Both the position numbers and the translations under genes were made by a program. Below are positions 17,422 to 25,215 of a stretch of 64,000 bases of DNA, one piece after another. Under the pieces are notes generated by a model that saw only the letters and a list, made by a program, of their open reading frames with translations, was not told the DNA's origin and did not search any database. This DNA comes from Phenylobacterium sp. RIFCSPHIGHO2_01_FULL_69_31. GTDB lineage: Bacteria; Pseudomonadota; Alphaproteobacteria; Caulobacterales; Caulobacteraceae. The stretch is taken from the NCBI RefSeq assembly GCF_001824475.1, contig NZ_MHXN01000046.1, positions 128,690 to 192,689 on the forward strand, read 5' to 3'. Numbering within the stretch: position 1 is the first letter of the stretch; each line of letters opens with the position of its first letter.

Positions 17422-18639
17422 ATGATCCGAGGCCTTGTCGCGGCGGTGTGCGCCGAGGTCCTGTTCAGCGGCTGTTCTGACGCGCGATCAACGGCGGCCG
17501 ATGCAAAGATCGCGGCGCCACCAGCGCCAGAAATTGTCTTCCAGAACGCGGAGAAGTTCGCTCCGACATCGGGCTACTTAAAAGCCCAAGGGGCGGTGCG
17601 AATGACGGCGGACACCGCAGCGCTGAACCGCGCCATCGGCTCGCGCCAGGCCTTCGTGCTCGCTTTGCCGACGGGCAAGTTGCGGATTGAGCCAAAGCCT
17701 CAAGCCGCCACGGCGACGTCGTTCTTCGCAACCGTAAAGGATCCAGAAGGACGCGAGGTCGGAGAGGCCCGGTTTTTGAGCGGCGACCGCCTACGAGCGT
17801 CCATTTTCATGAGGGGCAAGGTCCGGCGCATCGAGGGAGACGGGTTGGGAAACTACACCGTCACCGAGAGCGACTCCTCTCGTTTTCCGGATGAGGCGCC
17901 ATCGAACCGCCGACCGGGCGCGCTAGACGATCCATCGCCGATCGGCGCGCTAGATGAAGCAACGCCAGAAATCAGCCTACTGCTCCTCTATGAGCAGGGT
18001 GTGATTGACAAACTAGGCGCCAACAACATCGCCGACTTCGTCAAGGAAATGCAGCAGGAGTTGGATTGGACCTATGCGAGCGGCGCCAACCCCGTTCCCG
18101 TTAAAGGAAAAATCGTCGCGTCGGCGAAGTACACCGGGGCAACCTCAGCCAACTCTTCCGTGGCACTTCAGAGGCTGATTTCAAACGGTGACGCCAAGAC
18201 GGCGCGGGATACCGAGAAGGCCGATCTCGTCGCGCTGATCGCCACAAAGCTCGACAATGCATGCGGCGAAGGCAGCTTCTACAATCAGGGTTCGGCCGCC
18301 GACGCCTTCTCCGTGATTGACTTGGCGTGCGCCCGCGAAAACCACTCCCTATCGCATGAGGTCGGACATAACCTCGGGGCCGATCATGCACGCGGGGACG
18401 ACAAGAACCAGGATCCGAAGGCCTGCAACTACGGCTTTAAGGCGCCCGCCATCAAACGGCGAACAGTCATGGCCTACAAATGCAAGGGGACGGAGGTCTG
18501 CGATCGCATGAGTTACCTCTCGGACCCGGACTACAAGGACACGAACGTCGCCATGGGTGCGAAGTGCTCGGCGACGGACGCGGCATCGAACATCGAGACA
18601 GTCCGAGCCAAAGCCCCAAAGGTCGCGGGCTACCGGTAG
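17422..18639 (+). CDS. Reprolysin-like zinc metalloprotease, predicted lipoprotein
   Basis: A 405-aa metzincin protease. The ATG at 17422 opens a lipoprotein signal with lipobox LFSGC, so the enzyme should be anchored in the envelope. The frame is also open upstream to 17338, but that would bury the signal peptide. The zinc site HEVGHNLGADH is complete: His312, Glu313, His316 and His322. It is followed by the Met-turn TVMAYKC at about Met350, as in reprolysin/snapalysin-like metzincins. Cysteines around the site (ACARE, ACNYGF, MAYKC, GAKCS) could form disulfides. The N-terminal 200 residues look like a pro-domain. It is divergent from the giant-protein operon, whose products are plausible substrates or partners, but that is inference from position only. 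Confidence 0.85.
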   Translation: MIRGLVAAVCAEVLFSGCSDARSTAADAKIAAPPAPEIVFQNAEKFAPTSGYLKAQGAVRMTADTAALNRAIGSRQAFVLALPTGKLRIEPKPQAATATSFFATVKDPEGREVGEARFLSGDRLRASIFMRGKVRRIEGDGLGNYTVTESDSSRFPDEAPSNRRPGALDDPSPIGALDEATPEISLLLLYEQGVIDKLGANNIADFVKEMQQELDWTYASGANPVPVKGKIVASAKYTGATSANSSVALQRLISNGDAKTARDTEKADLVALIATKLDNACGEGSFYNQGSAADAFSVIDLACARENHSLSHEVGHNLGADHARGDDKNQDPKACNYGFKAPAIKRRTVMAYKCKGTEVCDRMSYLSDPDYKDTNVAMGAKCSATDAASNIETVRAKAPKVAGYR

Positions 18640-18674
18640 ACGCGTCCCGCAAGGAAAGTGACCTCGGCGCCACG

Positions 18675-19622
18675 TCAGCCGGCTTGACCGTCCCTGCCAG
18701 CTGAGTGGCCTTCGACTGGCAAGCTCGTGAGTTCGGCGATGGCTTGGAACTCACTCAAATACTCTGGCTTGTGCTGTGCCAGCCAACGCACGACCTGGGC
18801 GTTGCCGAGCAAGCGGGTCACGTAGGCCTTCGCCACCGTGAGGTGGAGGTTGTCGAGGCCGTAGGTCTCCTCCACAGCCTTGATCTGGATCTGCAGGCCA
18901 GCAAGCTCCCGCTCAAGGCGCGCCACCTGCTCGCGCGTCACCGCGCTCGTTTCCGGCGCGGTCCGCCGCTTCCCTTTCGTCGCGGCCAGGTGCCCATCCG
19001 GGGTGGCGGCCAGGAGCGCCAGCGCGAAGGCCTTCCTGAAGTTGTTATGGCCAAGCATCAGCTCCGCAGCCTCGAGCTGCCGCATGGGGCCCATCTTTCG
19101 TAGGACGTCGAAGACCGCGAACGAGCACTGCGAGTCCTTTAGAAGCTCAGCCACCTCGGGGCTGATACCGTCCATCAGCCTCGCACGGCGCTGCACGGCG
19201 GCGACGTTGATGCCGAGCGCCTCAGCGAGGCGGGTCTCCGAGACGCCACGCTCAATCGCCCGGACAATCATTCGGTGTTCCTGCGGTGGCGACAGGCGGT
19301 TGACCCGCTTGTTGTAGGTGAAGGCCTCATCGTCTGTGGAGACCAGGCACTCCACCGTCTCCTGCCCGAGCTCTCGCAAGGCTTCGACGCGCAGGTGCCC
19401 GTCCACCAGGAAGTAGATGCCGGGAGTTGTCTTGTCAGGTGTGACGACGGGCGGCTCGACCAAACCCACGGCCCGAATGGACGTGGCGATCTGCCGGTAC
19501 TTTGCGCTGAGCTTCACGTCCTCGCGCAACGACTTCAGCGGCAGCAGCGCATCGAGGCGGACCACGACGCTCGTGGCCTCGAACCCCCACGCGACCCGCG
19601 GAGCGCCCCCCTCCGCGGTCAT
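18675..19622 (-). CDS. ParB/RepB-type partitioning-like protein (second of pair)
   Basis: A 315-aa ParB/Spo0J-like protein. The N-terminal ParB/sulfiredoxin-like domain contains VDGHLRVEALRELG (corresponding to the GxxRxxA box) and NRLSPPQEHRMIVRAIE, followed by a helix-turn-helix (SETRLAEALGINVAAVQRR) and a RepB-like C-terminal helical region. ParB N-terminal domains of this kind bind CTP; the HTH binds centromere-like sites. Its ATG at 19622 overlaps the preceding parB by 4 nt, and both follow a serine recombinase gene, so all three are one operon. No ParA ATPase is encoded nearby, so a role with the recombinase in element maintenance is as plausible as classical partitioning. Confidence 0.85.
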   Translation of the reverse strand: MTAEGGAPRVAWGFEATSVVVRLDALLPLKSLREDVKLSAKYRQIATSIRAVGLVEPPVVTPDKTTPGIYFLVDGHLRVEALRELGQETVECLVSTDDEAFTYNKRVNRLSPPQEHRMIVRAIERGVSETRLAEALGINVAAVQRRARLMDGISPEVAELLKDSQCSFAVFDVLRKMGPMRQLEAAELMLGHNNFRKAFALALLAATPDGHLAATKGKRRTAPETSAVTREQVARLERELAGLQIQIKAVEETYGLDNLHLTVAKAYVTRLLGNAQVVRWLAQHKPEYLSEFQAIAELTSLPVEGHSAGRDGQAG

Positions 19623-20512
19623 GTGGTGCGGCCCGCCAGCCGAGCATCCAGCGCACGAGGCATGGTGTCGAGGTTCTCCTGGCGCAGAAGGTCGGCGAAC
19701 CCTTGGTCGCCGCGCAGCTCCTTCAAGGCCTGGACGATGAAGAGGAGCCGGCTCTGCACGTAGTCCGCCTTCTTGGCGATCAGCCGCTGCCTGTCGGCCT
19801 CCTTGCGGAACATCTGCACCAGCTGCTCGCCTGTCGGGCGCTGACGCGGTCCGGTGCGTCCGAAGCGTGACTGGCCAAGGCCTCCGCGCCGGGCACGTCG
19901 CTCCAATAGCCGGCGCACGGTCTCGATGTTCTTGCCCTTGATCTTGCCGTCGGCGTAGGCCTCGGCAAGCGCATGCTGGACGCCGGCGTCATCGCTTTTG
20001 GCAATGGTCATCGCCAAGCTGAGCGGGATCAGACCGTTCTCCACGGCTGTGATCAGCCGTTCCTCGCCCTTCTCCAGCAGCCCCACGATCATGTTCACCC
20101 AGGAGGGGGTCACACCGATCTTCTGCGCGACCTCCGCGTCGCTGTAGCCGCGCTTTCGAAGCGCGCCGACCTCGCGCATGAGATCGACACTGCGGTGCTG
20201 GGGCCGCGCCACGTTCTCGACGAGGCTGCGGACCAGGCACTCCTCCTCGTCGAGCTCGACGACGATCGCTGGGATCATCTTCTCGCCAAGCGCCTGGAAC
20301 GCCTCCAGCCGGCCCTGGCCGCAAATCAGATCGTAGTGGACTGATCCGTCCTCTGCCTGCCGGCGACTGACGGTGATGGGCCGTTTCAGGCCGACGGCGT
20401 CGATGTTCTCGATGATCTCGCGGTGCACGCGACGGCCTCGGCCGCGCGGGTTCAGGATCACGATTTTCTCGATGTCGATCGCCTCGATGACCAGGTCGCG
20501 CTCATCCATCAC
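19619..20512 (-). CDS. ParB/RepB-type partitioning-like protein (first of pair)
   Basis: A 297-aa ParB-family protein. LICGQGRLEAFQALGE (GxxRxxA box) and LVENVARPQHRSVDLMRE (ENxxR-like box) mark the ParB N-terminal fold at about residues 60-125. The HTH is GYSDAEVAQKIGVTPSWVNM at about 138-157. A basic hinge (RRLLERRARRGGLGQSRFGR) and a RepB-like C-terminal helical domain follow. Its start overlaps the recombinase stop by 4 nt and its end overlaps the second parB by 4 nt. The two ParB proteins are distant paralogs, not recent duplicates, and may form a heteromeric complex. The pseudogene at 2167-2705 derives from a relative of this same pair. Confidence 0.87.
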   Translation of the reverse strand: MMDERDLVIEAIDIEKIVILNPRGRGRRVHREIIENIDAVGLKRPITVSRRQAEDGSVHYDLICGQGRLEAFQALGEKMIPAIVVELDEEECLVRSLVENVARPQHRSVDLMREVGALRKRGYSDAEVAQKIGVTPSWVNMIVGLLEKGEERLITAVENGLIPLSLAMTIAKSDDAGVQHALAEAYADGKIKGKNIETVRRLLERRARRGGLGQSRFGRTGPRQRPTGEQLVQMFRKEADRQRLIAKKADYVQSRLLFIVQALKELRGDQGFADLLRQENLDTMPRALDARLAGRTT

Positions 20513-22068
20513 GCCGCCTCCGCAAAGGGGATCCGCTCGGAGAGCGAGAACAGCTCCTCGAGGTCGTCAAACCTGTAGGCGTCGATGCTGAGACCGTTCT
20601 CCTCAGCCAGGCGCAGGCGAGCGCCTGCCAGGTCCAGAGAGGGAAAGAGGAAGTAGTCCTGCGCCTCGGCATCACCTGGCGCCATGCGGATCGCCACCGT
20701 TACGTCGGGCGACAGGCCCAGGTCGAAGCCGAACTGCCAACGCAGGCCTCCGCCGGGGGTCTGACGGCAGCGCGCAATAGCCACAGACAGGCTGAGCTCG
20801 CCGTTGACGGTTAGCAGTCCATCGGCCCGCTCGGACACGAAGCCCCCGGTCCGTTCCACACCGCCCCGCACCGCCTCGACGACGTGGGGATGGAGGGCGC
20901 GGAGCCTGCGATTGATCTCGAGGAAGCGGTAGTCGCGGTCGGGATTGTAACCGACGAGTTGATAGGCCCGCAGGAGGCTGCCGAAGCGGCTCCGATAGGC
21001 GCTCGAGGACGGCATCCCGGGCCGTTCGTCGATGACGAGACCAGAGACCGCGCCCCGCTCCTCCAGCAGCAACCGCAGCCGGGTGAGCATTTCGTCGTCT
21101 GTGAGCCGCTTGGCCCGCGCCAGGATGATCTCGCGGGCTTCAAAGAAGGTCGCTGCTGGAACGATCGCCTCGAAGACGCCCTCGGCGCGCACCCATCGGT
21201 CCGGCGGATTTTGCACCCGCTGCTGCTTCAGCTTGAAAGAGACACGATTGAAGACGTTGTGGCCGATGTACTTTTCGTTGGTCAGCACCTGGTGGACCGT
21301 CGCCCGCGTCCAGGCCCGTTCGCGGTCCGTCAGGAGGCCCTCAGCGTTCAACTGCTGCGCAATCGCCGCCTCGGTCATCCCCGTCGTCACGAACAGGCGA
21401 TAGATCCGACGGACAACGGCCTGCTCTTCCTCTGGGCCCGGGGTCAAAATGACCCGGTCCGTCTGCAGGCTCTTGTGCTCGCCGACTTTCAGCAGCCCTT
21501 TCGACTGACCCTTGTCGTCGAGCAGCATGCGCCGCAGACCGAAGCCGGCCGGGCCGCCCTGCCGGAACCCGAGCTCGATCAGGCGGCATTGCCCGGCGAA
21601 GACTTTCGAAGAGAGCTCGCGGCTGTATTCGCCCGCCATCGCGCGCTTCACGCTCTTGACGATGGTCGAGACGGGCGTCCCGTCGTTCTCGAACTGCTCG
21701 GCGCAGTAGACCACCCTCACGCCGCCTTTTCGGCAGAGGTACTCGTAGTAGGCGCTCTCGTCGGCGTCCTGGAACCGGCCCCAGCGAGAGACGTCGTAGA
21801 CGAGGAGCACCTCAAAATCGGCGCGGCCAGCCTCAATCTCCTCGATGAGTAGTCGCAGCCCGTCGCGGCCTTCGATGTTGAGCCCGCTGCGCCCCTCGTC
21901 GGCAAAGGTGCGCACGATCCGCAAGCGGTGCCGCTCGGCATAGGCGGCGATCGCGTCTGCTTGGTTTTCCGTCGAATAGCGCTGATGGTCGGTGGACATG
22001 CGGACGTACTGCGCCGCGCGGCGGAAGCCCGCTTGGTCCGGGTTGTCGATCTCTACGGCGAAAGCCAC
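20509..22068 (-). CDS. Large serine recombinase
   Basis: A predicted site-specific serine recombinase of about 519 aa, likely to catalyse integration and excision of the element. The N-terminal resolvase domain has the nucleophile region AAQYVRMSTDHQ, then LLVYDVSRWGR and the E-helix, followed by a recombinase (DNA-binding) domain (GFGLRRMLLD, NEKYIGHNVFNR). There is no clear Cys4 zinc ribbon, unlike many phage integrases of this class. I choose the GTG at 22068, which has GGGAG 6 nt upstream. A longer frame from a TTG at 22140 would run through a perfect palindrome that looks like an operator. It is the first gene of the recombinase-parB-parB operon. Confidence 0.9.
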   Translation of the reverse strand: MAFAVEIDNPDQAGFRRAAQYVRMSTDHQRYSTENQADAIAAYAERHRLRIVRTFADEGRSGLNIEGRDGLRLLIEEIEAGRADFEVLLVYDVSRWGRFQDADESAYYEYLCRKGGVRVVYCAEQFENDGTPVSTIVKSVKRAMAGEYSRELSSKVFAGQCRLIELGFRQGGPAGFGLRRMLLDDKGQSKGLLKVGEHKSLQTDRVILTPGPEEEQAVVRRIYRLFVTTGMTEAAIAQQLNAEGLLTDRERAWTRATVHQVLTNEKYIGHNVFNRVSFKLKQQRVQNPPDRWVRAEGVFEAIVPAATFFEAREIILARAKRLTDDEMLTRLRLLLEERGAVSGLVIDERPGMPSSSAYRSRFGSLLRAYQLVGYNPDRDYRFLEINRRLRALHPHVVEAVRGGVERTGGFVSERADGLLTVNGELSLSVAIARCRQTPGGGLRWQFGFDLGLSPDVTVAIRMAPGDAEAQDYFLFPSLDLAGARLRLAEENGLSIDAYRFDDLEELFSLSERIPFAEAA

Positions 22069-22096
22069 GACACGCTCCCTGCTTCGGGGGCGTTTC

Positions 22097-22115
22097 TTCA
22101 AACAGATTGTTTGAA
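22097..22115. promoter_or_regulatory. Palindromic operator before the recombinase-parB operon
   Basis: The palindrome TTCAAACA-GAT-TGTTTGAA has perfect 8-bp arms. It sits between the XRE regulator gene stop (22141) and the recombinase start (22068), which is the position expected for an operator controlling the operon. The adjacent XRE protein is the obvious candidate to bind it. Confidence 0.6.
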
Positions 22116-22140
22116 AGCCTGCAAGCCGTGGCGCGCGCAA

Positions 22141-22443
22141 CTAGCCGGCTTTTGGGGGCTCCGCCTCCACGATCGACCAAGGATGGCACTCTAACGCCGC
22201 CCCCAATCTGCGAAGCCACTCCACCGTGAGCTGGCGCTTCCCAAGTTCCAAGTGGCTGACTTGCTGATTGGTTGTCCCCAATCGCGCCGCCAAGTCGGCG
22301 AGCGTGAGACCACGCGCTTCGCGCAACTCCCGCAGCCTGTTCGGAGGCGAACTGAGCGCCTCAGAGGTCGGACGGGAAACGCGCGGCGCAATCACGCCTC
22401 CAATATGCCCGAGCGTGATCGTGGATGACCAGAACTCGACCAC
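22141..22443 (-). CDS. XRE-family transcriptional regulator
   Basis: A protein of about 100 aa with one Cro/CI-type helix-turn-helix (LRELREARGLTLADLAARLG, then TTNQQVSHLELGKRQLTVEWL) at about residues 37-80. The first 30 residues may not be translated, because the annotated GTG at 22443 is weakly supported and an internal start is possible. It sits directly upstream of the recombinase operon on the same strand, with perfect palindromes on both sides (22097-22115 and 22454-22469). It probably represses excision or partition genes and itself, by analogy with phage-like repressors. Confidence 0.75.
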   Translation of the reverse strand: MVEFWSSTITLGHIGGVIAPRVSRPTSEALSSPPNRLRELREARGLTLADLAARLGTTNQQVSHLELGKRQLTVEWLRRLGAALECHPWSIVEAEPPKAG

Positions 22444-22453
22444 GATCCGGCAA

Positions 22454-22469
22454 CGTGAAGCGCTTCACG
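22454..22469. promoter_or_regulatory. Perfect 16-bp palindrome in divergent promoter region
   Basis: CGTGAAGCGCTTCACG is fully self-complementary and lies between the divergent XRE (minus, starts 22443) and excisionase-like (plus, starts 22569) genes. It is a likely operator for one of them. It differs in sequence from the palindrome at 22097-22115. Confidence 0.5.
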
Positions 22470-22568
22470 ACCCAGCGCCGCGACCCAGAACGAACGTGAG
22501 GCCGCACGCGCGAGGGTTCAGCCGCTGGCCTGCCCTCTAACAAGAAGAGTGTGCTGGAGATCTGACAC

Positions 22569-22817
22569 GTGAACGAGATTTCGGGTGAGCACTTCCTGAC
22601 CGAGGACGAGGTGGTGGCGCGTTATCGAAATGCCCTTACCGCGGGGACGCTTCGCAACTGGCGCTCAAAGGGTCAGGGGCCGGCCTTCACGCGGATCGGC
22701 AAGGCAGTGCTGTACGCGCGCGCAGATTTGGAAGACTGGGAGGCTCAGCGTCGGAGCAGACCGTCTCAGCAAGCTTGTGAGCTCAGTGAGTCGGAGCCCT
22801 CGCCGAGCGGTTCTTAG
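22569..22817 (+). CDS. Excisionase-like helix-turn-helix protein
   Basis: An 82-aa protein with a MerR/AlpA-type winged helix (FLTEDEVVARYRNALTAGTL, then RNWRSKGQGPAFTRIGKAVLYARADLEDW), the layout of HTH_17 domains found in excisionases and small prophage regulators. The start is a GTG with GGAGA about 8 nt upstream. Its position beside a serine recombinase suggests that it acts as a recombination directionality factor, but HTH_17 proteins can also be plain regulators. The C-terminal 20 residues are Ser/Glu-rich and probably disordered. Confidence 0.75.
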   Translation: MNEISGEHFLTEDEVVARYRNALTAGTLRNWRSKGQGPAFTRIGKAVLYARADLEDWEAQRRSRPSQQACELSESEPSPSGS

Positions 22818-22973
22818 GCCTGTGGTGCCACGCGCGCGCAGTTTTCTTGCGGTGGCGGCGGAGGATGCTTTCGCGAGGTGCGAACTGTGACACGCGACCG
22901 ACAGCGCCGCCTTGTCGATCCACGATCGCGTCGATACTCCACGTAAACGAGTAGCTTTCGCGGGCCTGATGCA

Positions 22974-23468
22974 ATGGTTGTAGGCGGATCGCATCGCTCG
23001 CCCAATTGGCGAGCTCACATCGGAGCCACACTCAAAGGCCTAAGACGCCTCCGTAACGTGCGCCCGCCGCAGATGGCAGAGCGACTACACTTGTCGATCC
23101 GTGCCTACGAAAATTTCGAGAACGGCAAGGGGCGACTCAACGTTGAACGTCTCCTGCGCGTGGCGACGCTGCTGGACGCTGACCCCTACGCCACTCTGAC
23201 GGCGCTCGACGTGGGCTCACCCGAGTTCGCCCAGCGCTGCGCCAACAACAAACTCATGAGCATCCTCATGCTCGCCCTCCGCGACTTCGACCGTAAGGCG
23301 CAGGACGCGATCGTGGGCCTCGACCCGCTTTTCCTTATGAAGGCCTTCAGCGCATTCTTCGATCAGTTGGCCGAGCACGCCGCCGAACAGCAGGAGGTCA
23401 TCGCGCGCTGGCAGCGGCTGCGCGACAATCCCGACGAGGACGGCGGGGGTGAGCCCGAAGCAGACTAG
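22974..23468 (+). CDS. XRE-family regulator with C-terminal helical domain
   Basis: A 164-aa protein. A Cro/CI-type HTH (IGATLKGLRRLRNVRPPQMA, then ERLHLSIRAYENFENGKGRL) spans about residues 17-60. A helical C-terminal part follows (MLALRDFDRKAQDAIVGLD and FFDQLAEHAAEQQEVIARWQ) that may dimerise. No strong ribosome site precedes the ATG at 22974. It converges with the LuxR-type gene and their 3' ends overlap by 4 nt, so the two transcripts are antisense to each other at their ends. Its location beside the virB promoter suggests control of conjugation. Confidence 0.75.
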   Translation: MVVGGSHRSPNWRAHIGATLKGLRRLRNVRPPQMAERLHLSIRAYENFENGKGRLNVERLLRVATLLDADPYATLTALDVGSPEFAQRCANNKLMSILMLALRDFDRKAQDAIVGLDPLFLMKAFSAFFDQLAEHAAEQQEVIARWQRLRDNPDEDGGGEPEAD

Positions 23469-23764
23469 AGGAGGCCGAGCGCGCGGGCCTTGAGCACCGC
23501 CTGCACGCGCGTGTTGACCTCCAGCCGCTCGAACGCGATCGCGAGATAGCTCTCGACGGTGCGGCCCGAGATCCCGAGGATCTGGCCGATCTCCCAGGCC
23601 GTCTTGCCTTCCTGCACCCATCGCAGGCAGTCGATCTGGCGGGACGTCAGCGGCAGCGCCTGGCGGCCGACGGCCTGCACAGGGGTGGGATCGCAAGAAG
23701 ATTGAGCGGTCGCCATTCCAGCACTCTCCATGCCGAGTTCGCGCGGCTGCGCTGCGCCTTTCAA
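23465..23764 (-). CDS. LuxR/GerE-type DNA-binding regulator
   Basis: A protein of at most 99 aa consisting essentially of a GerE HTH: LTSRQIDCLRWVQEGKTAWE, then IGQILGISGRTVESYLAIAF and ERLEVNTRVQAVLKA at about residues 39-95. It has no receiver or autoinducer domain, so its activity would depend on its level or on a partner. Translation may start at an internal Met (residue 12 or 17). It is transcribed away from virB1, with the palindrome CCGTAG-N2-CTACGG at 23922-23935 in the space between. A dimeric GerE protein is a natural candidate to bind this palindrome and its second copy near oriT. Confidence 0.78.
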   Translation of the reverse strand: MKGAAQPRELGMESAGMATAQSSCDPTPVQAVGRQALPLTSRQIDCLRWVQEGKTAWEIGQILGISGRTVESYLAIAFERLEVNTRVQAVLKARALGLL

Positions 23765-23921
23765 TCCAATGAAATTGTCATCCGTTCCGCCGGGAAAGGC
23801 GCAAAGCTCAGTTGTCCGCGATGTCTACGGCGGACCCGAAGAAAAGCTGCGCAATCCCTGCACACTTCCTGCGAATTCTGCACCCACCGGGCGCTCCACC
23901 GTAAGTCTGCGGCGGCCGCCC

Positions 23922-23935
23922 CCGTAGACCTACGG
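23922..23935. promoter_or_regulatory. Palindromic operator upstream of virB (copy 1)
   Basis: CCGTAG-AC-CTACGG, perfect 6-bp arms, about 50 bp upstream of virB1. The same palindrome recurs at 42506-42519 in the oriT region, which makes a shared transfer regulator likely. Confidence 0.65.
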
Positions 23936-23984
23936 CTCGTAAGAGCAACGGCGACTCGCGAGCTTCGGCTGGAAAGGTCAAGCC

Positions 23985-24581
23985 ATGCCGCTCGACGCCG
24001 CCACCGTCCTCTCGCTCGCCGCCACCTGCGCGCCCGGCGTTGCGCCGGCCACGCTGCTGGCCGTGGCGCGGGTCGAAAGTGGGCTCGACCCGCTGGCCAT
24101 TGGCGTCAACGGCCCGGCCCGAGAAACGCCGCGTCCGCGGGACGCGCAAGAGGCCGTGCGAGCGGCGCAGAGTCTGATCCGCGCAGGCCGCAACGTCGAC
24201 CTGGGGCTATCCCAGATCAATTCGCGCAACTTGCCGGCGCTGGGCCTTAGCCTCGCCGACGCCTTCGACCCCTGCACGAACCTGCGCGCCTCGGCCCGCA
24301 TCCTCGCGGCCGGCTATCGGGCGGCGCCCTCGCCTTCACCTCAGGCGCGGCTGCGGGTGGCGCTGTCGGTCTACAATACCGGCCACCCGGAGAGAGGCTT
24401 CGCCAACGGCTACGTCGCAAAGGTGGTGGGCGCCGCAGGCTTTGCTGACCCCCTCCTCGCCATTCGCCAACCGACACTGAAGCCCGTCCGCGTGCGCGCG
24501 GCCTGGTCCGTGTTCGCCGGGTCCCCGGACGCCGCGGACCACCCCTTCGTCCTCAGCTTCTCTACGGGAGACCGCCCGTGA
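23985..24581 (+). CDS. virB1: VirB1-like lytic transglycosylase
   Basis: A 198-aa goose/SLT-type lysozyme fold. It should cut peptidoglycan locally so that the type IV secretion channel can be assembled. The catalytic Glu lies in LLAVARVESGLDPLAIG (about residue 31), followed by NVDLGLSQINSRN and LRVALSVYNTG, the usual second and third motifs. No classical signal peptide is visible, so export may rely on the weakly hydrophobic N terminus. It is the first gene of the virB operon and has GGAAAGG before the ATG. It overlaps virB2 by 4 nt. Confidence 0.88.
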   Translation: MPLDAATVLSLAATCAPGVAPATLLAVARVESGLDPLAIGVNGPARETPRPRDAQEAVRAAQSLIRAGRNVDLGLSQINSRNLPALGLSLADAFDPCTNLRASARILAAGYRAAPSPSPQARLRVALSVYNTGHPERGFANGYVAKVVGAAGFADPLLAIRQPTLKPVRVRAAWSVFAGSPDAADHPFVLSFSTGDRP

Positions 24582-24886
24582 TCCGGACCCGTCTTCGGCG
24601 CGCTTCGCGCACGTTCGCTGTTGCCGCGGCCTGCGCGTGCCTCGCCAGCCCCGCCTTCGCCCAGACCGTCGGGGGCGACCTGGGCGGCTTCATCCAAAAC
24701 ATCATCGATTTGCTCAACAGCGGCGTGGTCCGCGGCCTTGCGGTGCTCGCGGTGATCATCACCGGGATCGTCTGGATGTTCGGACAGATCGACCTGCGCC
24801 GCGCCGGTACGGTCGTCGTGGGCATCATCGTCATCTTCGGCGCCTCGACGATCGTCGACCTCATCACCGGCGGGGGCGGCGGCTAG
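24578..24886 (+). CDS. virB2: VirB2-like major pilin
   Basis: A 102-aa propilin. A long signal peptide ending near SPAFAQ is followed by a short mature protein with two hydrophobic segments (GVVRGLAVLAVIITGIVWMF and GTVVVGIIVIFGASTIV) joined by a charged loop QIDLRR. This is the TrbC/VirB2 arrangement of conjugative pilins. It overlaps virB1 by 4 nt and ends one base into virB3. It is expected to form the T-pilus and part of the channel. Confidence 0.9.
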   Translation: MIRTRLRRASRTFAVAAACACLASPAFAQTVGGDLGGFIQNIIDLLNSGVVRGLAVLAVIITGIVWMFGQIDLRRAGTVVVGIIVIFGASTIVDLITGGGGG

Positions 24887-25215
24887 TGGAAACCGAACGC
24901 CTCAAGGAGGATGTGCTCTTCCTCGCGTGCACGCGGCCCGCGCTCATCCTGGGCGTGCCGATGGAGGCGATGGGGCTCAACCTCATCGTCTCAACCACCG
25001 CCTTCCTGGGCGGCGGGTCGCTGCTCTACCTGCTCATCGCGCCGGTGTTGCATGTGGTGTTCCGCGCGGTCTGCAGGGCCGATCCCAACGCCTTCCGTGT
25101 GCTCTACCTCTTCATCGAGACGAAGGGCCGGGCCCGAAACGGCGGGCTCTGGGGCGGTAGCGCCGCCAGCCCGCTTCCGACCCGCCGTGCGCGCCGGAGC
25201 TTGCGCTATGGCTGA
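24886..25215 (+). CDS. virB3: VirB3-like inner-membrane protein
   Basis: A 109-aa protein that starts at a GTG sharing a base with the virB2 stop (TAGTG). LFLACTRPALILGVPMEAMG is the conserved VirB3 start, followed by a hydrophobic segment (LLYLLIAPVLHVVFRAVC) and the motif ADPNAFRVL. VirB3 works together with VirB2 and VirB4 in pilus assembly at the inner membrane. The 3' end overlaps virB4 by 8 nt. Confidence 0.88.
   Translation: METERLKEDVLFLACTRPALILGVPMEAMGLNLIVSTTAFLGGGSLLYLLIAPVLHVVFRAVCRADPNAFRVLYLFIETKGRARNGGLWGGSAASPLPTRRARRSLRYG

Noticed and set aside
20509..22140. Longer recombinase from the TTG at 22140
   Set aside because: It would put a perfect operator-like palindrome inside the coding sequence. 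The GTG at 22068 has a good ribosome site.
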